A DNA stretch of 64,000 nucleotides from Duganella phyllosphaerae (GCF_001758785.1 NZ_LROM01000025.1:1-64000); one strand, 5' to 3'; numbered from the stretch's first letter, positions 16,826 to 28,045 are shown. Notes: generated from the letters alone by a model not told the origin. Program-made: numbers and translations.

Positions 16826-18919
16826 TTAAGCCGATTGCGGCAACTTTTCCTTCAGTGTTACAAATTCGCGCTCGAAATCGAGCGTCTTGCGCTGCGTGCT
16901 CATGGCCATTAATGCCTCGGCGCCGCCGGAATGTTCAGTATCGTCCTTGATCCACACCCACAGCCGGCGCTCGCGGATATAAAACATCGAAAACACGCCC
17001 AGCACCAGCAGCGCGCAGCCGAAGTACACGATATTCTTGCCCGGTGAGCGCGTGACCTGGAACACCGACGCCTTCACTTCGACGAATTCGTCCAGTTGCA
17101 AATACACGGGCGCGCCGTAGAAGAATGCGTCCGACAGCGCGTTGGTGGCCAGCAGCAGGTAGCGGCCATGGGCTTCGTCGGCCGCAACCGGCGCCAGGCC
17201 ATCCTTGGCGCGTGCGACCTGCCACAGCTCCCACAGGCTGCCGTTCAGGATTTTCATGAACACTTCGGCGGTCTTTTCCTGGCCTTCGACCGGCACTTTT
17301 TCCAGGAATTGTGAAATCGACACGAAGCCGCCAACCTTGCCGTCGCCGGCAAACAGGCTCAGGCTTTTCTCGGACGACGCTTCGATATGTCCGCGCACGG
17401 CAGCCGCATCGGCGGTTTGCGGCGCGGCGCGCTCGCTGTAGCGTTTGGCGGCTGCCGCGCGCAGGGCCGGGTCGGCCAGCGCGGCGCGCAGGCGCATCCA
17501 GTCGCGCACCGAGTGTTCGTCGTCGGCGGGAATGCGCAGGTAGCTGAACGGATCGGACGGATTGGCGCGCACGCCGGCCAGGAACACGGCGGCGCCGTCG
17601 AGCGTCATCGGCTGCATGTAGTTCTGGTATTCGCGCGCCTGCCCGGTCTTGTCGCGCAGCTTGTACTGCACGCTGGGGCCGACGTTTTTCAGTTCGTTGG
17701 AGAGGCTGCCCCGTCCGGCCGAGCCGGTGTGCTTGTCGAGGCTGGCCGAGAACTGCTCGCGCAGGCTCTTGTCCTGCTTGACCGCGCGCACGTCGTTATT
17801 GGTGTTCATGTTTTCCACGTTGAACGGCCGGAAGCCCGACCATTCGATGGTGTAGGCGTCGCTGAACGGCGTGGTGCCGCCCACCTCGCCATTGAGGTCG
17901 AAACTCCGGGTGCCGGTGCCCAGCATCGGGTAGCCCTTGAGCTTGAGCTTGCTGCCGCCGTCTTCAAAGCTGGACTGGTAAATCGCCAGGCCCTTGAAGA
18001 TCAACGGCTTGTTGACCTCGATGACGGCGTTGACCTTCTCGCCGGTGGCGTGATCGACCACTTCCACGTCGCTGGCAAACAGCTTGGGCATGCCGGTGCT
18101 GTAAAAATCGATGGTGAATTTTTTCAGGTTGATGGTGATCGGCAGATCCTGGATCAACACGCCGTCGGGACGCTGCAGCAACGCGCTCGAGCTATTCGAG
18201 CCTTCCGGGATCAGGGTATTGCCACGGAAGGTGGGGTTGGACGTGCTCAGGCGATGCTTGGCCGGCACTTCGGCGATCAGGCCGCTGCCGGCAAACGGCG
18301 TTTTGCCCAGCACCCACTCCTGGAAGCGGATAGGCAAGTCCGAATCGAACAGCGCCCCCACGCAGATCACCACGATCGACGCGTGGGCAAAGATGTAGCC
18401 GAACTTGTTGGCGCCGCCCTGCTTGGCAGCCAGCAAGGTGCCGTTGTCACGCTCGACGATTTTCACGCGGTAGCCGTTGTCGGCCAGGCGGGCGGCGGTT
18501 TGCTGCGCCAGTGCTGCGCGCGCCAGCGGTGCGCGCCAGTGCATGCGGTGCGGGAAGTTGAGCAGCGACTGTTCGCGCACGTTCTCGCGCCAGCTGCGCA
18601 TGTCGCGCACCATCTTCGGTGCATTGCGCGCGATACACAAGCTGGTGGACGACACCAGCAGCGTCATCAGGAGCATGAACCACCACGACGAGTACACGGC
18701 GTAGAGGCCGGCCTTGTCGAACACCTCGAACCAGAACGGCCCGAACTGGTTGATGTAGTTGGACGTGGCCTCGCTCTGCTTCATCACGGTGCCGATCACG
18801 GCGGCAATGGCGATCATCGCCAGCATGGCGATGGCAAAGCGCATCGACGACATCAGTTCGATCGTCTCGCCGATGATGGGGCGGCGGGTCTTGATTTGGA
18901 TACCGGTGGTGCTAGTCAT
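16826..18919 (-). CDS. ccs1: System II cytochrome c biogenesis protein Ccs1/ResB
   Basis: A 697-residue ResB-family membrane protein, partner of CcsB in attaching heme to CXXCH apocytochromes outside the membrane. Hydrophobic helices lie at about 28-48, 75-100 and 170-190 and near the C-terminus (IVYFGCALLVLGVFSMFYIRE). A large periplasmic domain lies between. The start is ATG 18919 (MTSTTGIQI), with a weak ribosome binding site. Together with ccsB and the cytochrome c4 gene upstream it makes a cytochrome c module. Confidence 0.93.
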   Translation of the reverse strand: MTSTTGIQIKTRRPIIGETIELMSSMRFAIAMLAMIAIAAVIGTVMKQSEATSNYINQFGPFWFEVFDKAGLYAVYSSWWFMLLMTLLVSSTSLCIARNAPKMVRDMRSWRENVREQSLLNFPHRMHWRAPLARAALAQQTAARLADNGYRVKIVERDNGTLLAAKQGGANKFGYIFAHASIVVICVGALFDSDLPIRFQEWVLGKTPFAGSGLIAEVPAKHRLSTSNPTFRGNTLIPEGSNSSSALLQRPDGVLIQDLPITINLKKFTIDFYSTGMPKLFASDVEVVDHATGEKVNAVIEVNKPLIFKGLAIYQSSFEDGGSKLKLKGYPMLGTGTRSFDLNGEVGGTTPFSDAYTIEWSGFRPFNVENMNTNNDVRAVKQDKSLREQFSASLDKHTGSAGRGSLSNELKNVGPSVQYKLRDKTGQAREYQNYMQPMTLDGAAVFLAGVRANPSDPFSYLRIPADDEHSVRDWMRLRAALADPALRAAAAKRYSERAAPQTADAAAVRGHIEASSEKSLSLFAGDGKVGGFVSISQFLEKVPVEGQEKTAEVFMKILNGSLWELWQVARAKDGLAPVAADEAHGRYLLLATNALSDAFFYGAPVYLQLDEFVEVKASVFQVTRSPGKNIVYFGCALLVLGVFSMFYIRERRLWVWIKDDTEHSGGAEALMAMSTQRKTLDFEREFVTLKEKLPQSA

Positions 18920-18962
18920 GCATGGCGATCTAAAAAATGGGGCAACCGCGCAGCATACCAAT

Positions 18963-18992
18963 AAAAAGGGCGGCCCGCTCACGCCGCCGCCC
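18963..18992 (-). terminator. Intrinsic terminator after cytochrome c4 gene
   Basis: On the minus strand GGGCGGC (18992-18986) pairs with GCCGCCC (18974-18968), followed by TTTTT (18967-18963). It lies between the cytochrome c4 stop and the ccs1 start, so ccs1-ccsB probably has its own promoter or depends on readthrough. Confidence 0.65.
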
Positions 18993-19039
18993 TCCCAATT
19001 GGTATAAAAACGCCCTTACAAGCGAATTACGAGGCAGCG

Positions 19040-19726
19040 CTATTTCAGCCCGGCGACATAGTCTGCTACTGCTTTCATTTCATCATCCGACATGCGGGCA
19101 GCGATGGTGGCCATTTCCGGGCTGTTCTTGCGGCCATGGCCCTTGAACAGTCCCAGCTGGGCGACCGTGTAATCCTGGTGCTGGCCGGCCAGGCGCGGGT
19201 ACAGCGCGGGAATGCCACCGCCGGTGGCGCCATGACAGCTGGCACAGGCCGGCACGTTCTTCTCGGCGATGCCGCCGCGGTAGATTTTTTTACCAAGGTC
19301 GATGCTGTCGCGGTTCTTGGCCGCACCCGGTTTGGCCGGCTGCGTGGCCAGCCAGGCCGCCACGTTGTGCTTGTCGGCGTCGGTGAGCATCTTGGCGTAC
19401 AGCGACATCACCGGCTGGTTGCGGGCGTCGGTGGTGAAGTTGACCAGCTGCTTGTACAGGTAGCTCTGGCTTTGCGCCGACAGCTTGGGATTGACCGCAA
19501 TGGTCGAGTTGCCATTGGCGCCGTGGCAAGACACGCAGGCCGGCAGCCCGCGCGCGGCGTCCCCTTCCACGTACAGGACGCCGCCCTTGGCGGGATCGAC
19601 CTTGGCGGGGGCCGCAGGTGCAGCAGGTGCGGCGGAAGCTTTATCTTGGGCGTATCCGCTGGCAGCGGAAAAGGCGATGGCGGCGATGAGCAGGGGTTTC
19701 AGCAAAGGAGAAAACGCACGTTTCAT
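19040..19726 (-). CDS. Diheme cytochrome c4
   Basis: A 228-residue periplasmic electron carrier with a signal peptide ending at ASGYAQ, an Ala/Pro linker, and two homologous class I cytochrome c domains with heme sites CVSCH (about 63) and CASCH (about 161). Axial Met candidates occur in each half. Cytochrome c4 passes electrons to terminal oxidases. Placement next to the heme-attachment genes fits. It is divergent from engB. Confidence 0.92.
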   Translation of the reverse strand: MKRAFSPLLKPLLIAAIAFSAASGYAQDKASAAPAAPAAPAKVDPAKGGVLYVEGDAARGLPACVSCHGANGNSTIAVNPKLSAQSQSYLYKQLVNFTTDARNQPVMSLYAKMLTDADKHNVAAWLATQPAKPGAAKNRDSIDLGKKIYRGGIAEKNVPACASCHGATGGGIPALYPRLAGQHQDYTVAQLGLFKGHGRKNSPEMATIAARMSDDEMKAVADYVAGLK

Positions 19727-19881
19727 TCAAGCACCTTGGAAGGAGTCTATAAAGTTTTACGTCCGAATGAAGGCGTGGCATTCTCGAATGCCTGGCAACA
19801 TTCCGTGACTAGGCATTGTACAATAGCTTACCTGCCTAACCGCCCCACTTTGTTGCATTTTCCCCCATCTTACGTTATCTC

Positions 19882-20643
19882 ATGTCTAAACTCTGGCAAG
19901 CCCGCTTCTTTACGACCGTAAACCAACTGCGCGATCTCCCCGACACCACGGTGCCGGAGATTGCCTTTGCCGGTCGGTCCAACGCCGGCAAATCGACCGC
20001 CATCAATATCCTGTGCAACCAGAAGGGTTTGGCGTTCGCATCCAAGACCCCGGGCCGCACCCAGCACATCAATTATTTCTCGATCGGCGGCGCCCACGTG
20101 GCCCAGCACCGCAAGGACCCGACCATCGTCGAAGAGATCGAATGCCTGCTGGTCGACTTGCCCGGCTACGGCTACGCCGAAGTGTCGGGCTCGGCCAAGC
20201 TGCACTGGCAGCGCCTGCTGGGCGACTACGTCCAGCGCCGCGAACAGCTCGCTGCCCTGATCCTGATCATGGACTCGCGCCGCCCGTTCACCGACCTCGA
20301 CATCCAGATGCTCGAATGGTTTGCCCCCACCGGCAAGCCGATCCACTGCATCCTGACCAAGGTCGACAAGCTCAACCGCAACGAATCGGTCAACGTGCTG
20401 CGCCAGGCGCGCGCCCGTCTCGACAGCTATGTCGATGAAGACGGCGAAGGCTTCCCGTTCACCGTGCAACTGTTCTCCGCGCTCAAGCGCGTGGGCATCG
20501 ACGAAGCCAACGACAAGATCCTGGAACTGGCCGGCGTCAGCGCCGACGACGACGCCGCTGCGCAGATTGCCGCCCAGGTCGAACAGATCGACATCGCCGA
20601 TGACGCTGAAGATGACGATGACGAAGTCAAAGAAGCCAAGTAA
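19882..20643 (+). CDS. engB: Ribosome biogenesis GTP-binding protein EngB/YsxC
   Basis: A 253-residue TRAFAC GTPase required for assembly of the large ribosomal subunit. The G1 loop GRSNAGKS is near residue 30, T of switch I is in [12 protein letters not shown]3 is DLPGYGYA, and G4 is TKVDKL. The C-terminus carries an acidic tail ([14 protein letters not shown]) that makes it longer than the E. coli protein. It precedes hemB by 22 bases; the two are probably co-transcribed. Confidence 0.95.
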   Translation: MSKLWQARFFTTVNQLRDLPDTTVPEIAFAGRSNAGKSTAINILCNQKGLAFASKTPGRTQHINYFSIGGAHVAQHRKDPTIVEEIECLLVDLPGYGYAEVSGSAKLHWQRLLGDYVQRREQLAALILIMDSRRPFTDLDIQMLEWFAPTGKPIHCILTKVDKLNRNESVNVLRQARARLDSYVDEDGEGFPFTVQLFSALKRVGIDEANDKILELAGVSADDDAAAQIAAQVEQIDIADDAEDDDDEVKEAK

Positions 20644-20653
20644 CGTTCAATAA

Positions 20654-21682
<1,029 letters not shown>

Positions 21683-21708
21683 GCCAGCGCAGGCGCAGGC
21701 ACTGTCGG

Positions 21709-22944
21709 TCAGCCATCGCTGCGCAACGCAGCGATCGGATCAAGCGCCGCTGCCTGGCGCGCCGGGAACACGCCGAAGGCCAGGCCCACCGCCACGCATA
21801 GCAGCACTGCCGCCACCAGGCTCAGCGGTGACCACGCCACCGACCAGCCGGCCAACGCGGCGATGCTGTACGCGGCCACGGCGCCGAGCACCACGCCCAG
21901 CAGCGCGCCGCTGACGGCGATCACCAGCGCTTCGGCCAGGAACTGCTCGACCACGTCCCGGCGCCGGGCGCCCAGCGCCCGCTTCAGCCCCACTTCGCGG
22001 CGCCGCTCGAGCACATTGGCCAGCATGATGTTCATGATGCCGATCCCGCCCACCAGCAGCGACACCGCCGCAATCGAACTCATGACGATGGCGAAGATAC
22101 GCTGGGTCTGCTGGTTCTGGCGGTACAAGCCCATCGGCACGATCAGGTTGGTGTCGTCGGCGCCACCGTGGCGGCGGGCGATCAATGCCTGCAACACGCG
22201 AGCGGCCTGGTCCGGCGCTACCTTGCCGTCGAGCCGCACGCTGATGCCGTCGACCTCGTCCTCGATGGCCTTGAAGCTGAACCGGGCACGCCCGGTCTCC
22301 CAGGCCACGAACAGGCGCTCGTCGTCGAGCCCGAGCTTGATGCCCTCGAAGTCGGACTTGCTTTGCGCGCGGTCTTGCAGCACGCCCACCACTTCCAGCC
22401 ATACATGGTTGAGCTTGACGCGACGGCCCAGCGCCGGCGCAGCGCCGAACAGCGTGCGCGCCAGCCGCGCGCCAATCACGCAGACCGGCGCCAGGGTGGC
22501 GCTGTCGGCAGGCGTCAGCCAGCGCCCGGCAGCCAGTTGCAGGCCGCCGTGCGCGGCGTAGTCGGGCGAGACGGCGTAGGCGCGCGCCGGCACCACGCGC
22601 TGGTCGAGCACCAGCTGATCGACCTTGATTTCTTTTTTCAGCGCGACCGACACCGCGCCCGGCACCACCGACAGGGCCGCCGCGCCATCGGCTGCCGACA
22701 GGCCCAGCGAACGGGTGCGCAACTCCTTGAGCTGCTCGGGATCGATAGCCTTGCTTTCGAGCAGGACATTGTCGAGCCCCAGCTCGGCCACCAGCCGCAA
22801 TGCTTCGCGCTTGCTGCCCTCGCCCACCGCCAGCATGGCGACAATCGCACCCACGCCGAACACCATGCCCAGCAAGGTCAGGCCGGTACGCAGCTTGCGC
22901 CGCCCCAGTTCGGTTAGCGCTTCGTGCAACAGGGCCAGGTTCAT
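21709..22944 (-). CDS. MacB-type ABC transporter permease (ATPase on separate gene)
   Basis: A 411-residue FtsX/MacB-family permease. It has an N-terminal transmembrane helix (LRTGLTLLGMVFGVGAIVAML), a periplasmic MacB_PCD-like domain (about 60-270) and three C-terminal helices beginning near SSIAAVSLLVGGIGIMNIML, ending FPARQAAALDPIAALRS, a hallmark of the family. Unlike E. coli MacB it has no fused ATPase; that is the gene at 26263. The start overlaps the adaptor stop as ATGA. It is last gene of the four-gene export operon. Substrate unknown. Confidence 0.88.
   Translation of the reverse strand: MNLALLHEALTELGRRKLRTGLTLLGMVFGVGAIVAMLAVGEGSKREALRLVAELGLDNVLLESKAIDPEQLKELRTRSLGLSAADGAAALSVVPGAVSVALKKEIKVDQLVLDQRVVPARAYAVSPDYAAHGGLQLAAGRWLTPADSATLAPVCVIGARLARTLFGAAPALGRRVKLNHVWLEVVGVLQDRAQSKSDFEGIKLGLDDERLFVAWETGRARFSFKAIEDEVDGISVRLDGKVAPDQAARVLQALIARRHGGADDTNLIVPMGLYRQNQQTQRIFAIVMSSIAAVSLLVGGIGIMNIMLANVLERRREVGLKRALGARRRDVVEQFLAEALVIAVSGALLGVVLGAVAAYSIAALAGWSVAWSPLSLVAAVLLCVAVGLAFGVFPARQAAALDPIAALRSDG
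21715..21735. repeat. Palindrome at the convergent hemB/permease junction
   Basis: ATCGCTGCG (21715-21723) and CGCAGCGAT (21727-21735) form a perfect 9 bp hairpin with a CAA loop. It overlaps the last codons of the permease gene. It may slow or end hemB readthrough, but no T-run follows. Confidence 0.5.
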
Positions 22945-24164
22945 GATTTCTCCGTGGCGGCCGGCGGCAGCAACACGATGCGTGCGCCGGCCGCGATGCC
23001 GCTCTTCAGTTCGCTGCGCACGGGACCGCGCTGGCCCAGTTCCACCTTGTGCAGGACTGGGCGTCCATGTTCTTCGGTGTAGACGGCATGGCCGGCGCCA
23101 TCCTGCACCACGGCGATATTGGGCACCGTCAGCGCGGTGCTGCGCGCCACCAGTTGCACCGTGCCGCGCAACGCCTGGCCGGGCTTGAGGCCGAGCTTGC
23201 GCGCGGTGGCGGTGTCGATGGCGGCGTCGAAATCGCTGTACTTGACCGGCGACTCCTGCGACGTGGTACTGGCGCTGCTGCCCACCCGCGTGACCGTCAG
23301 GGTCAGCTCGGTACCGGTGCCGGCCAGGCGCACCCGTACCGGCAAGCCGGTGCGCAGGCCGAACGCCTCGCCTTCGGCCACGCTGAAGTGGGCCACCAGT
23401 TGGTCGAGGTCGGGCAGGCTGCCGAACTCCTGGCCGGCCGACTGGCTGGCGCCGATCTGGGGCTTGGTGCCGTCCCACTTGGCAGCCAGCAGGAAGATGC
23501 CGTCATGCGGCGCCACCAGTTCCAGCGCGGCCAGGCTGTCGCGTTTTTGCCTGGCGGTCTGCACCACGCTGTCGCGCTGCGAATGCAGCACCGCGTCCTG
23601 GGCGGCGGTGCGCGCCTGCGACTGGCCTTCTTTCCAGTCCAGGTAGCTGCGCTTGGTGCTCAAAAAGCCGACATCGGCCAGCGCGTCGAGGACGGTGTTG
23701 CGCGCGAAAATACTCAGGTCGACGCTGGCATAGCGGCGGCTCAGTCCGAGGTCGTCTTCGACCTTGGCGCGGTCGCCAGCCAGCTTGTCGCGCTCGACGG
23801 CAGCGTTGCTGGCACTGGCCTGCTCGGCCAGCGCCTTGCGCAGCAATTCCAGTTCGGCCTGCGACAGCTCCATGCGCGACTGCGGGGCATCGAAGCGCGC
23901 CACCACCTGGCCTTTTTGCACGCTGCTGCCGTCGGCCACCATGTCCACCAGCACGCGGCGGCTCCAGCCGTTGCCGGGCACGTTGAGCGCGGTGCTGGCG
24001 GCAGCCTTGATTTCGCCATCGACCGCCAGGGTTTCGAGCCAGGCGCGCGGCGCCAGCGTTTCCGCGGCCACACTGCCCGCCGACGGGTCAACGTTGCAGC
24101 CGGCCAAAGCAGCCATCATGGCCACCGCTGCCATCGCAGCGGGTTTGAATACGTGCATGGTCAT
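22941..24164 (-). CDS. HlyD/MFP-type periplasmic adaptor lipoprotein
   Basis: A 407-residue membrane-fusion (adaptor) protein with lipobox LAGC at Cys23. A barrel-sandwich region is split around a long helical hairpin (about 95-215), followed by beta-barrel and membrane-proximal segments (TALTVPNIAVVQDGAGHAVYT, near 345). Such adaptors bridge an inner-membrane permease and an outer-membrane TolC-like channel. It overlaps its neighbours by four bases on both sides. Its sequence resembles the second half of the adjacent double adaptor (compare AVDGEI with AVEGEI at the domain start). No outer-membrane channel gene is nearby. Confidence 0.87.
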   Translation of the reverse strand: MTMHVFKPAAMAAVAMMAALAGCNVDPSAGSVAAETLAPRAWLETLAVDGEIKAAASTALNVPGNGWSRRVLVDMVADGSSVQKGQVVARFDAPQSRMELSQAELELLRKALAEQASASNAAVERDKLAGDRAKVEDDLGLSRRYASVDLSIFARNTVLDALADVGFLSTKRSYLDWKEGQSQARTAAQDAVLHSQRDSVVQTARQKRDSLAALELVAPHDGIFLLAAKWDGTKPQIGASQSAGQEFGSLPDLDQLVAHFSVAEGEAFGLRTGLPVRVRLAGTGTELTLTVTRVGSSASTTSQESPVKYSDFDAAIDTATARKLGLKPGQALRGTVQLVARSTALTVPNIAVVQDGAGHAVYTEEHGRPVLHKVELGQRGPVRSELKSGIAAGARIVLLPPAATEKS

Positions 24165-26266
24165 GGTTGGCTGGTTTTTCCTGGTTGCGACGCTACGGGC
24201 GGCACGGTCCGCGCGGTGTCGGCCACCAGCACCGCCTGCACTGCCGCGCCGGGTTTAAGTCCGGCCGGTTTGCCCTCGAACTGCAATTCGACATCGCGCA
24301 CCACCAGGGCCTGCGCGCTCGATTTGCCATGGAACGCGCGCCCGAGCGCCACCACCCGCGCATCGAGCGTCTGGTTGCTGCCGGGGACCGTCACGCGCGC
24401 CGCCTGGCCCAGGCGCACCCGCGAGGACTGCGCTTCGGGCACACTGGCGGCCACGTACAACTGCTCGGGGTCGGCCAGCGTGGCGACTGACAGGCCCATC
24501 CATACCTGGCTGCCAGCGCTGAATTTTTGGCCGTCGAAGCTGGTGCGGTACACCACCATGCCCTTGCGCGGCGCCAGCACGGCCAGCGCTGCCTTGCCCT
24601 TGACCAGCGCGGCAAGCTGCGCCTGCAATTGGGCGATCTCCGCTTGCAGCCCGGTGCGCTCGGCGTGGCGGGCGCGGATCTGGGCCTGCTGCTGGGTCAC
24701 TGCCAGCGTGGCCAGGCGGTTTTTCTCCACGCGGTCGATCACCAGCTTGTCGTAATCGACGCGCCGTATCAATTCCTTCGGCATGGTGGCCTTGCGGTCG
24801 GCCTTGTCGGCATTGCTGCGCGCCTCGGCCACCGCCAGTTCGCCGGCCCGGTCGGCCTCGGCCTGGTCCAGCTTGAGCTTGTCGAGTGCCCGCAGTTTTT
24901 CCTGCAGCGCGCCCTGTTGCGTGACCAGCCTGGTCGTGACGTCGTTCGACTCGAACTCGGCGATCGGCTGGCCGGCTTCGAGCAGCGTGCCTTCCGGCGC
25001 GAGTCGCGCCAGCTTGTATTGCCAGATGTAGGGAATGCTGGGCGGTGCTACCGGCAGCGCGCTGCGCGAGGCGATTTCGCCCTCGACGGCCAGCGCCTCG
25101 CCGGCCATTGGCGTCGGCGCTGCAGGTTGCGCTGCAGCCTGGTTTGAAGCACCCGCCCTGGGCAGGCGCGGTGCTACCTGCACGCTCATGCCCGGCACCA
25201 GCGCCAGTGCATGGCCGGCGGGCAAGCCGATCTTGACCCGGAAGTAGCGGCCCCGGCCCCAGCTGGCGCGTGCTTCCGGCGCGCTGGTGATGGACTTGAT
25301 CACCCCCGCCACCGCACGGGTAAAGGTCGCCGGCAAGGCGTCGAACTGCAGATCGACCGCCTGGCCCTCGGCCAGGTAGGGCCGGTCCGCTTCCAGTGCC
25401 CACGCGGTCACCACCATCTCGCCACTCCCCAGCACGACGCCGGCGGCGTTGCCGGGCCAGGCCGACGACCCTTCCTCGAAACGCGTGCCCATCCATGGGC
25501 TATAGCCATGCACCACCACGCCGTCGCGCTGCGCGCGCACTTCCGCCTGCGCCAGCAGGGCAATCTGGAACGCCAGGTTGATTTGCAGCTTCTTGATTTC
25601 CAGCGCGCCGTCTTCGCGGCGGCGATCCACCGCCGCGCGCGCGCTGGCATCGGCGTCGCGCTTGATGGCCAGGTCGCGCGTGGCACGATCCAGTTCGGCC
25701 TGGTGGCGGTCGTAATCGAGTGCCGAGATCTGCACCTTGGGCAGCGCCGCATCGAGCCTGGCCTTGTCCAGCGCGGCCTGGGCGCTGACCAGCGCTTTGC
25801 CGGTCTCCACCACCGCAACGTCCAGGTTGGCGATTTCGCCCTCGGCGCGGGCGCGCGCCTGCTCCAGTTCGGTTTTATAGCGCTCGATATTGGCGGCATC
25901 GCCGGTCTCGATGCGCAGCACCAGGTCACCGGTCTTGACCTGGCTGCCTTCGGCGACGAAGTTGCGCAGCACCAGCGGCGACGAGTTCGACGGCGGCACC
26001 AGGATGGTTTGTGAGTCGAGCGCCTCGACTTCGCCGGTCAGCAGTACCGGTCGCGGCGCGGTGTCTTGGCCACGGCTGGCAGTGTCGGGCCGGCTCGCTG
26101 GCGCTGGCGCCGGGGCCGGGGCCGGAGGGCTGGCCGCGTCGGCCCGCCCCAGTTTCAGGCCGGCAGCGATGACCAGCGCCAGCAAACCGGCGCCCGAGAG
26201 CGCCAGCGTGGTGCGCGTCAGCCTGGCGCGCCTGAGCATGGTGAACTTCAGCGTGGCGAACCTCAC
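24161..26266 (-). CDS. Double HlyD-type adaptor: two membrane-fusion modules in one protein
   Basis: A 701-residue protein with an N-terminal signal anchor (about 15-35), a Pro/Ala linker, and two successive adaptor modules. Module one (about 75-370) starts at LLTGEVEALDSQTI, has a helical hairpin (TELEQARARAEGEIANL) and a barrel part ending GLPAGHALALVPGMSV. After an Ala/Pro linker, module two (about 390-685) starts AVEGEIASRSALPV, has its own hairpin (about 430-545) and ends with GLKPGAAVQAVLVAD. Adaptors normally carry one such module in 350-450 residues. The start is GTG at 26266, overlapping the ATPase stop as GTGA; an ATG at 26240 is an alternative. The fusion is seen directly; its structural consequence is inference. 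Confidence 0.85.
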   Translation of the reverse strand: MRFATLKFTMLRRARLTRTTLALSGAGLLALVIAAGLKLGRADAASPPAPAPAPAPASRPDTASRGQDTAPRPVLLTGEVEALDSQTILVPPSNSSPLVLRNFVAEGSQVKTGDLVLRIETGDAANIERYKTELEQARARAEGEIANLDVAVVETGKALVSAQAALDKARLDAALPKVQISALDYDRHQAELDRATRDLAIKRDADASARAAVDRRREDGALEIKKLQINLAFQIALLAQAEVRAQRDGVVVHGYSPWMGTRFEEGSSAWPGNAAGVVLGSGEMVVTAWALEADRPYLAEGQAVDLQFDALPATFTRAVAGVIKSITSAPEARASWGRGRYFRVKIGLPAGHALALVPGMSVQVAPRLPRAGASNQAAAQPAAPTPMAGEALAVEGEIASRSALPVAPPSIPYIWQYKLARLAPEGTLLEAGQPIAEFESNDVTTRLVTQQGALQEKLRALDKLKLDQAEADRAGELAVAEARSNADKADRKATMPKELIRRVDYDKLVIDRVEKNRLATLAVTQQQAQIRARHAERTGLQAEIAQLQAQLAALVKGKAALAVLAPRKGMVVYRTSFDGQKFSAGSQVWMGLSVATLADPEQLYVAASVPEAQSSRVRLGQAARVTVPGSNQTLDARVVALGRAFHGKSSAQALVVRDVELQFEGKPAGLKPGAAVQAVLVADTARTVPPVASQPGKTSQP

Positions 26267-26934
26267 GCGGCGTCCCCGGCAATGCGGCCGTCGCGTAAAT
26301 GAATGGTGCGCTGGGCGCCGGCGGCGATCGCCGGATCGTGGGTCACCAGCACCACGGTCTGCCCGCCGGCGTGCAGTTCGTGCAGCAGGGCCAGCACATC
26401 GGCCGCGCTGCGCGAATCGAGATTGCCGGTCGGCTCATCGGCCAGCAGCAGCGCCGGCTGGTTCAACAAGGCCCGGGCGATGGCCGCGCGCTGCAACTGG
26501 CCGCCCGACAACTGGCCCGGCAAATAGCCGGTGCGCTGCCCGAGGCCGATGCGTTCGAGCAGCGCCACCGCGCGCGCTGCCGCACCCGGGTCAGGTTGGC
26601 GCGCATAGCGCTGCGGCAGCAGCACATTTTCCAGCACGCTCAAACGCGGCAGCAAGTGGAACGACTGGAACACGAAGCCGATGCGGCGGTTACGCACGTC
26701 GGACGCGGCATCGTCGTCGAGCGCGGAGACTTCGTCCTCGGCCAGCCGGTAGCGGCCGGTATCGGGCCGGTCCAGCGCACCGAGCACGTTCAGCAACGTC
26801 GATTTGCCGGAGCCGGACGGCCCCATGATGGCGACAAATTCACCGGGCGCCACGCGCAGGTCGATGCCATCGAGCGCGTGGATGGCGTTGCCGCCCTGGT
26901 GGTAAGTTTTGCGAATGTTGCTCAGCTCTATCAT
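26263..26934 (-). CDS. ABC transporter ATP-binding protein (MacB/LolD type)
   Basis: A 223-residue ATPase with Walker [10 protein letters not shown] (about 38-46), Q-loop [13 protein letters not shown], signature LSGGQLQR, Walker [13 protein letters not shown] and H-loop VTHDP. LolD/MacB-type ATPases power permeases of the mechanotransmission class, matching the permease at 21709. It is first gene of the export operon, 31 bases after the MerR-family regulator, and overlaps the double-adaptor start by four bases. Confidence 0.93.
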   Translation of the reverse strand: MIELSNIRKTYHQGGNAIHALDGIDLRVAPGEFVAIMGPSGSGKSTLLNVLGALDRPDTGRYRLAEDEVSALDDDAASDVRNRRIGFVFQSFHLLPRLSVLENVLLPQRYARQPDPGAAARAVALLERIGLGQRTGYLPGQLSGGQLQRAAIARALLNQPALLLADEPTGNLDSRSAADVLALLHELHAGGQTVVLVTHDPAIAAGAQRTIHLRDGRIAGDAA

Positions 26935-26965
26935 TGAACAAGTATCCGGGCGCCTTCAGGTTTTG

Positions 26966-28015
26966 TCAATTACTTAACTTGGTCCAATTGGTAACCGCCG
27001 CTGCAGCCGCCATCGCCGTCCGCATGAAGTCGCGCAGCGCCGGCGTGACGAAGCCGTCGTCGGTCAGCCCCGGTTCGTTCACCAGCGCCTGCCGCACCTT
27101 GTGCTGGGTGGCCGGGCTGTCGCCCGCGAACGAGCGGAACAGGTCGAACCAGTGGCGCGCCAGCGCCTGCACCTCGGGCGACTCGGGCGCCCTGCCCTCA
27201 TCCATCGCAGTTTGCACCTGCGCCACCAGCGGCGGCCATTCGGACGCGCGCTTGCCGATGTTGTCGCGCAAGAAGGCAAACTCGTCGTCGTCCAGGTATT
27301 TGCGGTACAGCGCCAGCTTGCGCTGGCCGGAGGCGGCAATCACGAACTGCATGACTGCCGGCGTGATGCCGGTGTCGTCCTGCACCAGTGCTTCGCGCTC
27401 GTGCATCGTGTTGAGCTTGGCGAACAGGGCCGGGTTGGCGCCGGTGTCGCGCACCACCATTGCCATCCACTGGCGGGCATAGGCCTGTGCCTGCGGGTGG
27501 TCCGGTCCGGCGCCAGACGCCATCAGCGCACGCACGGCGGCCACCAGCGTGGTCCACTCGGCCTTGACGGCGTTGGCGGGGTTGTACAGCGGCAGTTGCT
27601 TGAGTTCTTCGGGGGTAAAGTATCGATCGTACATGGTCATGAGCTCCAGAGTGGTCAGCCAATCGGCCAGTCCGGGTTCCTGCTGCTGCGCCAGTTGCTC
27701 GTGCATCGCCACCAGGCGCGCACGCAAGGTGGCGGCCTGGTCGATCTGTCGCGTCAGCACGGTAATCTGCTGGGCAACCACGTCGGCAAGCGGCAGGTCC
27801 GGTCTGTCCAGGGAAGCACCGATGTCGGCCAGCGACAAGCCGAACTTGCGCAGCGCCTGGATGTGATGCAGCCGGGCGATGTCGGTTCGGTTGTAGAGCC
27901 GGTAGCCGGCATCGGTGCGCGCGGAAGGCTGGAGCAGGCCGATGGCGTCGTAATGGTGGAGCGTGCGCACCGTCAACCCCGTGCGTTTGGCCAGTTCACC
28001 TATTTTCAACAACAT
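26966..28015 (-). CDS. MerR-family regulator with two TipAS-like ligand domains
   Basis: A 349-residue transcription regulator. Residues 1-70 form the MerR winged helix (KIGELAKRTGLTVRTLHHYDAIGLL, AGYRLY), then a coiled-coil dimerisation helix. Two TipAS-like helical domains follow, about 125-215 and 240-335. They share W..L...V...M..G..P..P..Q..AR.W, so the domain is duplicated. TipAS domains bind drug-like ligands. The start is ATG 28015 with GGGAG seven bases upstream. It lies upstream of and in line with the ABC export operon. A MerR-type promoter with a 19-base spacer precedes it, suggesting autoregulation and drug-induced export. Confidence 0.88.
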   Translation of the reverse strand: MLLKIGELAKRTGLTVRTLHHYDAIGLLQPSARTDAGYRLYNRTDIARLHHIQALRKFGLSLADIGASLDRPDLPLADVVAQQITVLTRQIDQAATLRARLVAMHEQLAQQQEPGLADWLTTLELMTMYDRYFTPEELKQLPLYNPANAVKAEWTTLVAAVRALMASGAGPDHPQAQAYARQWMAMVVRDTGANPALFAKLNTMHEREALVQDDTGITPAVMQFVIAASGQRKLALYRKYLDDDEFAFLRDNIGKRASEWPPLVAQVQTAMDEGRAPESPEVQALARHWFDLFRSFAGDSPATQHKVRQALVNEPGLTDDGFVTPALRDFMRTAMAAAAAVTNWTKLSN

Positions 28016-28045
28016 CGTCAAGCTCCCGTCTTTGTGCGTACAGAC